Shown: in pieces, positions 59,246-64,000 of the stretch
Layout of the letters: every line of letters begins with the position of its first letter
How positions within the stretch are numbered: position 1 is the first letter of the stretch
Assembly: GCA_920105625.2 (NCBI GenBank)
Contig: OV050033.1
Location: 56,925,280-56,989,279, forward strand
DNA: 64,000 bases
Direction of reading: 5' to 3'
Origin: Clusia tigrina
Taxonomy: Eukaryota; Arthropoda; Insecta; Diptera; Clusiidae
Notes under the pieces: generated by a model
The model's input: only the letters and a program-made list of their open reading frames with translations
What the model was told of the DNA's origin: nothing
Database searches by the model: none
Made by a program: the position numbers and the translations under genes

Positions 59246-62200
59246 CATCGGTCATAGAAAATAAAAAGCAAACACCGCGTACTTCAGTATGGTCAAAATT
59301 ATAAAGTCGAAGGCTAGGAAGGTTGAGCTTTACTAATATCTCCAATAACTGTACTCTACTACTAAAGCGAAGCAATAAAGCTACTTTGAACTTAAAATAA
59401 GTGGTTCCATATTCCGTTTACAGAATCTGACGGATAAGTATATACCCAGACCTCTATATATGGCCATGTAGCCAGGTGTAAGCTTCATCAAGATACAAGG
59501 ATTGGGTTGAGATAGGCATATATATGGTATGTCTGGCAACTATATCTCGAAAAAGGTGTGCACGGAGAATCCTGTCGGCCTGCGACTAATAGGACAATAT
59601 AGATCCTGGTAGGGGTATGTGAAGAATATGGACCAAAACACAGCCTAAAGACAAGAAACTGAAGAATATATAAGGTGGGTGGTGTTGGTGTGGAAGAACT
59701 GGATAATACTATGGACCTGCCTATCTTATGTGGAGTCATAGAACTCTCACCGACACAAAGCACTCGTATGGTCAGTGGAGTCTAGACGCAGAAATTCAAT
59801 TGACTAAAAGTACTCGAATCTATGATTTGAGATTAGTTACGTATAAAGTTTGTATAGAAGTCTGTATAGAAAAGTAGCTGCTAATAATAATGAATACGAA
59901 AGAAATCTCTAACAAAAACAAAGCATTGGTTGTTTTATTTTATATGTATATATGAATATGATATTGTTCTACAGCAGATCTTGTTACAGCTGTTGAAAGT
60001 TCAATTCATCAAAAAGAGTTTCTGGAGACATCTCTCGGCGTGTTATTGTTATTGTTCTACATCAGGATCTGGTTAAAGATTTGAGAGCTTCAACTTTCTA
60101 AAGAGTTTTCAGAGATATCCCTCGATGTCGGCATATATAAATATACTCAATTACACAAAGAGTTGGAGACAGTTTCTTTTAAGTGAAATAACTACAGCAT
60201 TTCACTAGTAATTCCATTGCTTTTCAGGCAGAAAAAGCTCGGAAAATTTTATGTAAATCTCAACTAGAGACAAAAGTATCCTTGACGGTTCTACCAATAC
60301 AAAATCCTAAGAAAGTGGCATGTAACAAACTCACGAGCTACTTAATGAAAAATGTCGAACAAAGAAGAAAACCCAAAAAATCCTTAAACACAAAAATAGA
60401 ACATAAAGAGAATATATAACAAAAAAGGATCAAATGTTTCTCACTGCAGCAAACTTACACACACTATCACATGCATACCAAAATATTCGCAGGGATATGC
60501 GCGGTAATGTCCTCTAAAATCAATCAAAGTCTACGGAAAAAAGAGGATTGTGTGCGCCTGAGATACCCTAAAACAAAGTAGGGCGCTTACTTTTTTACAC
60601 TTTCCGCTATCGTAACACGATGCCGCGCAGAGGCATGTGCTCTCTAAATATCAGTTTGATGCATTCTGATGCGTGAGCATCTTTTTTGACGATTTATTGT
60701 ATGAAAAAGTCCTGGGCATGTGTCGATTTTGATGCATGTGCGACAATCCATCTCAGGATTTGTTTTCTTAGAGCGTGCGGTGGGGAGTTTACATGCGGTT
60801 AACATATTCCGTGTATGCAGGCATTTTGTACAATTGTCTTTTATGACTGTTTAGGGATTAAATTCGCAAATTTTTTCGCAATTACAGGAAGATATGATCC
60901 TGATTCTGTGCCGTTTAAGATTTTGTATACTTACAAGAAAAGTGAATGCGTACACAAATCAGTTTGTTGGCTTACCTGAAAATAAATGAAAAATAGTGAA
61001 GGGATTAATGTTTAGATCTAATTTGTGTTTCTTATGCTGATAGGATTAAAATGGAAATGAGATTACTTTTTCCTATGTGAGAAGGATATAAATTATACGT
61101 GAAAGACATAAATTCATGAGCAAGCAAGTGTTTTTGGTATGAATAAAAAGTTCGATGAGAAAATAATTCACAAAAATTGTATTTATTTTATTTAAATGGT
61201 TGCGGAAAAGCTATTTCAATATTCATAAGTAAGCATGAATATATGTAGGATTGCATGTAAAATAAGTTCCATGCACTGTGCTGCTGCTTTCCTTTGTTAA
61301 CTAATTGGAAGGAGAAATTTTATTAGTTTTGAATAAAGAAATTGGAAGATAGTCCTAAAATAGTGTTTAACTCAAAGAATACTTGGAGTGAGGACATTTG
61401 CAGATAAATTTAAATTTTATAAAATCCCCCCAAATCAATTCACAGTCACGGACTTGTTAAAGGTTCTAATAAGAATAGTTGAAAAATAATAATAATAAGA
61501 TCACTCTTTAGAAGAGGTACTTGTAAGAGTCACATTTATACAAAGGAACAACTTCACTTACTTATTCCAACAAGTTTCGTTTTTTCGCTGATACAAATTT
61601 TTAAAAATATTCAAACAACAAATTCTTCAAATTATTATGAAAGTATTAAAAAATTACAGGTCTATTTATAAATTGCAACCATACGTCATAATTTTAAGTC
61701 GTGGTATTCAAATTTCTCCTCAATTCCCAAACTAGGCGTTTCTGGTTCTTATCTGACTGCTAGCCATCAGGTGTATTATGCAGGATAACACCAAGCATAG
61801 CGTAATTCTATGCAAAGTGAGCACGTGTGCCAGCGCAGAGCAGCGAAGTGAAGTCATAGGGCAATAATTTTACAGTGAATCGTAGTAGGCGCGGTGGTGG
61901 GCACGCGTTCTATTCAACATAACTGCCAACATAGTCATAATTTTAATAGCAGTGAATGTCCTTTTATTTTCTCCGCGCTTCTGTCCTTGTCCATTGTGGT
62001 TAATGTTGTTGAAATAAATGAAATAATTACCAATGGGGCAAGTAACAAACAAAAATTGTTTCAAACATTTTTTCGTAATACGCGTAATTATAGATTGTCA
62101 AGTTAGTATGGACAGGGACAAATCGCATTAAAAGGACATTCCAATGGAAGCTATGAAGTAAAGGCATAAGTATTGTAAGCATGAGTGAGAGTATTAGTAT

Positions 62201-64000
62201 ATGATGCAGAAGCCTATATACTCATATGCATGAAACCCATTGAGTATTTATCATTACCAGGATATTTGAAGGGGATCTTAAGGTGCCGATCTTCTTAATA
62301 GCGGCTAATATGAACATTTCATGTAATATCGTTGGAACAAAATGGAGGGTCTGAACTATGAAAATTCGCAATATGTAACAAGCATTCTATGTTTATAGGA
62401 TCCTGTAAGAAGTAATGAAAATTGATCAAAACTTATTATGAATAACCTGCACGGAGGAATCGGAGGACAAGCGAAAATTAAGAATCATTAAAGAAAAAAT
62501 AAAAAATTAATATTAAATTATTATTGATGTCCTTTAACATAAACGTTTTGAATATATTTAGGGACCTTTAATCTTAGATTAAAGTTTGCTGGAGAATTTT
62601 TGAGGATCCTTTGAAGAAAAAACAGGTGACTGATTTGGAAAATTGTTCCTTCTTCAAGCTGCCAAATCTAACATAACATTCTTATTAGTACAAATACTAG
62701 GACGATGTATTCCAAAACCTTATTTCCCCCTCCACCAATTTTAGACTCAATTACACAAAAACAAATTCATAAAAAAACCTCAAATGAACAAATAATAAAA
62801 TTTCATTTTTTCAGCGTCCAAAAAAATAGGAAACCAACAAAAAAAGGAAATCCCTTTCACCGCTGGTTTAGTGCTAATGAGGCTCTTATATCAAGTATAA
62901 AAACAACAACTACTTACAATGCAACCCTTTCTCAATTCAAACGGTTCAATTTTAGTACTTCGGACCGCCGAAATGGGCACATCCTTGCACATTTCCTCGT
63001 ATTTCAATTACACAATTTCGATTAATTGAAATTTGCTTAAAAGAAGGATATATAAATACGCCAACATCATTTAAATTAATGAGGATGTGCTCACAAAAGT
63101 GCAGCCAGGCAGCAAATATACTCGTATCCTGGTTAAGGACATAGGCACAAGTACGAAAATGCAAAAAAACAACAAAATAAAAACCTAAAACAATAAAAAC
63201 CGGTACAGAACTGCAACTGGTTTTGCGGCAAATTTGCCAAACTACCCCTTTTTAAGTTGATGCGGACAGACGACGACGGACTTTACACCGAATCATGTTG
63301 ATTTTTTGATGGACATGCTTTTTTCGTCGGTGCTGTCGCAGGACATTTCAACACTGTCAGTCAGTTTGCCATTCTGCCAGCCAGCCAGAGAGCAAATAAA
63401 CGTACTGCACCACAATGGGAATGTTGTAAAAACAAATGCTCGGAGGAAGAAGCGCGCTCATTAATGCTCATTGTGTGTATGCAAAGAAGGGGGTTTGTGC
63501 GGAATGACCCTGTGCGCTTATTGTTTGCTTAACGCGCATATGGGACATGTTCAGCGGGCTGGCAATGTCCTGCATTCTCCGCTGGTGCTGCTGTCGCGTA
63601 GCGGCACACCACAAATTACTGATTCCGTTGGCGTTTTTCGGCTGCGCTTATTTGTGCGTAATAAGCTGCCGCGCACTCCTTATGTGCATGGCCACGGTTT
63701 GTAGCAATTTAGAACGATGTTTTTTGATGCGTTCTGATGTTTATTTTTGATATGCCCTTAGGCGTCTTTATCAGATCATTCCGAAAAAATATTTAATGCG
63801 TAAACTTTATATTTGCTCAGCGACACCTTAAAACGGTGCACATCTGCGCCTCAATTGCGGTGGTGTTATTTATTTTTTAATAATATCCTGACGGAAAGGT
63901 TTTGCCTTCGTGTATGAGTATAAAATGGTCAGGCTTTTAGAGGATTACACAGACAAGTATTTGGTTATAAAATTTATTTGGAAATACTGCAGTAAAACGA
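59246..64000. other. Unannotated DNA to window end
   Basis: About 4.7 kb without a supported gene or element. ACAGCAGATCTTGTTACAGCTGTTGA-like and ACATCAGGATCTGGTTAAAG-like text near 59970 and 60060, each preceded by TATTGTTCTAC, are about 85 bp apart and may be a decayed duplication. A patch at 63240-63720 is less AT-rich, with overlapping frames at 63471-63704 and 63547-63750 that share no known domain. Confidence 0.45.

Overview
This is animal, almost certainly insect, nuclear DNA: strongly AT-rich, without bacterial-style gene packing, and studded with degraded non-LTR retrotransposons, a tRNA-derived SINE, a hAT-type MITE, a nuclear copy of mitochondrial DNA and an unusual number of tandem arrays. 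The retrotransposon peptides and the fly-like COI fragment point to a higher dipteran; a tephritid-like fruit fly is my best guess (an inference from general familiarity, not a database match). I recognise no host protein-coding gene, tRNA, rRNA or other functional RNA gene. The window reads as intergenic DNA or the inside of a very long intron. The open frames present are short and are explained by base composition, tandem repeats or transposon remnants.

Layout. 0-4 kb: mostly unique DNA with an 18-bp minisatellite, a LINE 3' end fragment and a 110-bp three-unit array. 4.1-6.1 kb: a 275-bp hAT-type MITE with a perfect 8-bp target-site duplication, followed by 1.7 kb of nearly pure A/T with long TA runs. 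8-10.7 kb: a 140-bp tandem duplication, a minus-strand LINE C-terminus with its 3' end (family A), A-rich DNA and a truncated SINE. 12.2-14 kb: a large degenerate 11/22-bp minisatellite. 20.8-21.6 kb: four ~140-bp units followed by a GC-rich block. 23.4 kb: a second family A LINE. 25.8-26.9 kb: the best LINE remnant, carrying the end of a reverse transcriptase, an RNase H domain and a C-terminal Cys/His motif, all on the minus strand and broken. 27.7-28.7 kb: a very diverged ~160-bp satellite. 30.5-31.3 kb: a 21-bp array. 35.6-35.9 kb: a COI NUMT next to an 87-bp tandem duplication related to the LINE 3' end. 36.7-37.2 kb: a 90-bp array. 39.2-40.4 kb: a degenerate array and a third LINE family. 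42-45.4 kb: a LINE 3' end joined to a tRNA-like arm, and a ~340-bp segment present twice, one copy of which has grown a ~65-bp array. 45.9-46.6 kb: a purine-rich strand. 48.3-49.5 kb: a SINE and a chimeric LINE. 52.7-56.7 kb: two longer SINEs (one with a perfect 11-bp target duplication), another family A LINE, a TA run and another RNase H-bearing LINE remnant. 58.6-59.2 kb: a ~155-bp array. 59.2-64 kb: unannotated mostly unique DNA.

No working gene system is visible, so there is no pathway to describe. What stands out is the record of mobile-element insertion and repeat formation: at least four LINE lineages, one SINE family, one hAT MITE, one NUMT, and more than a dozen apparently unrelated tandem arrays in 64 kb. 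All family assignments come from motifs read by eye; no search was run.
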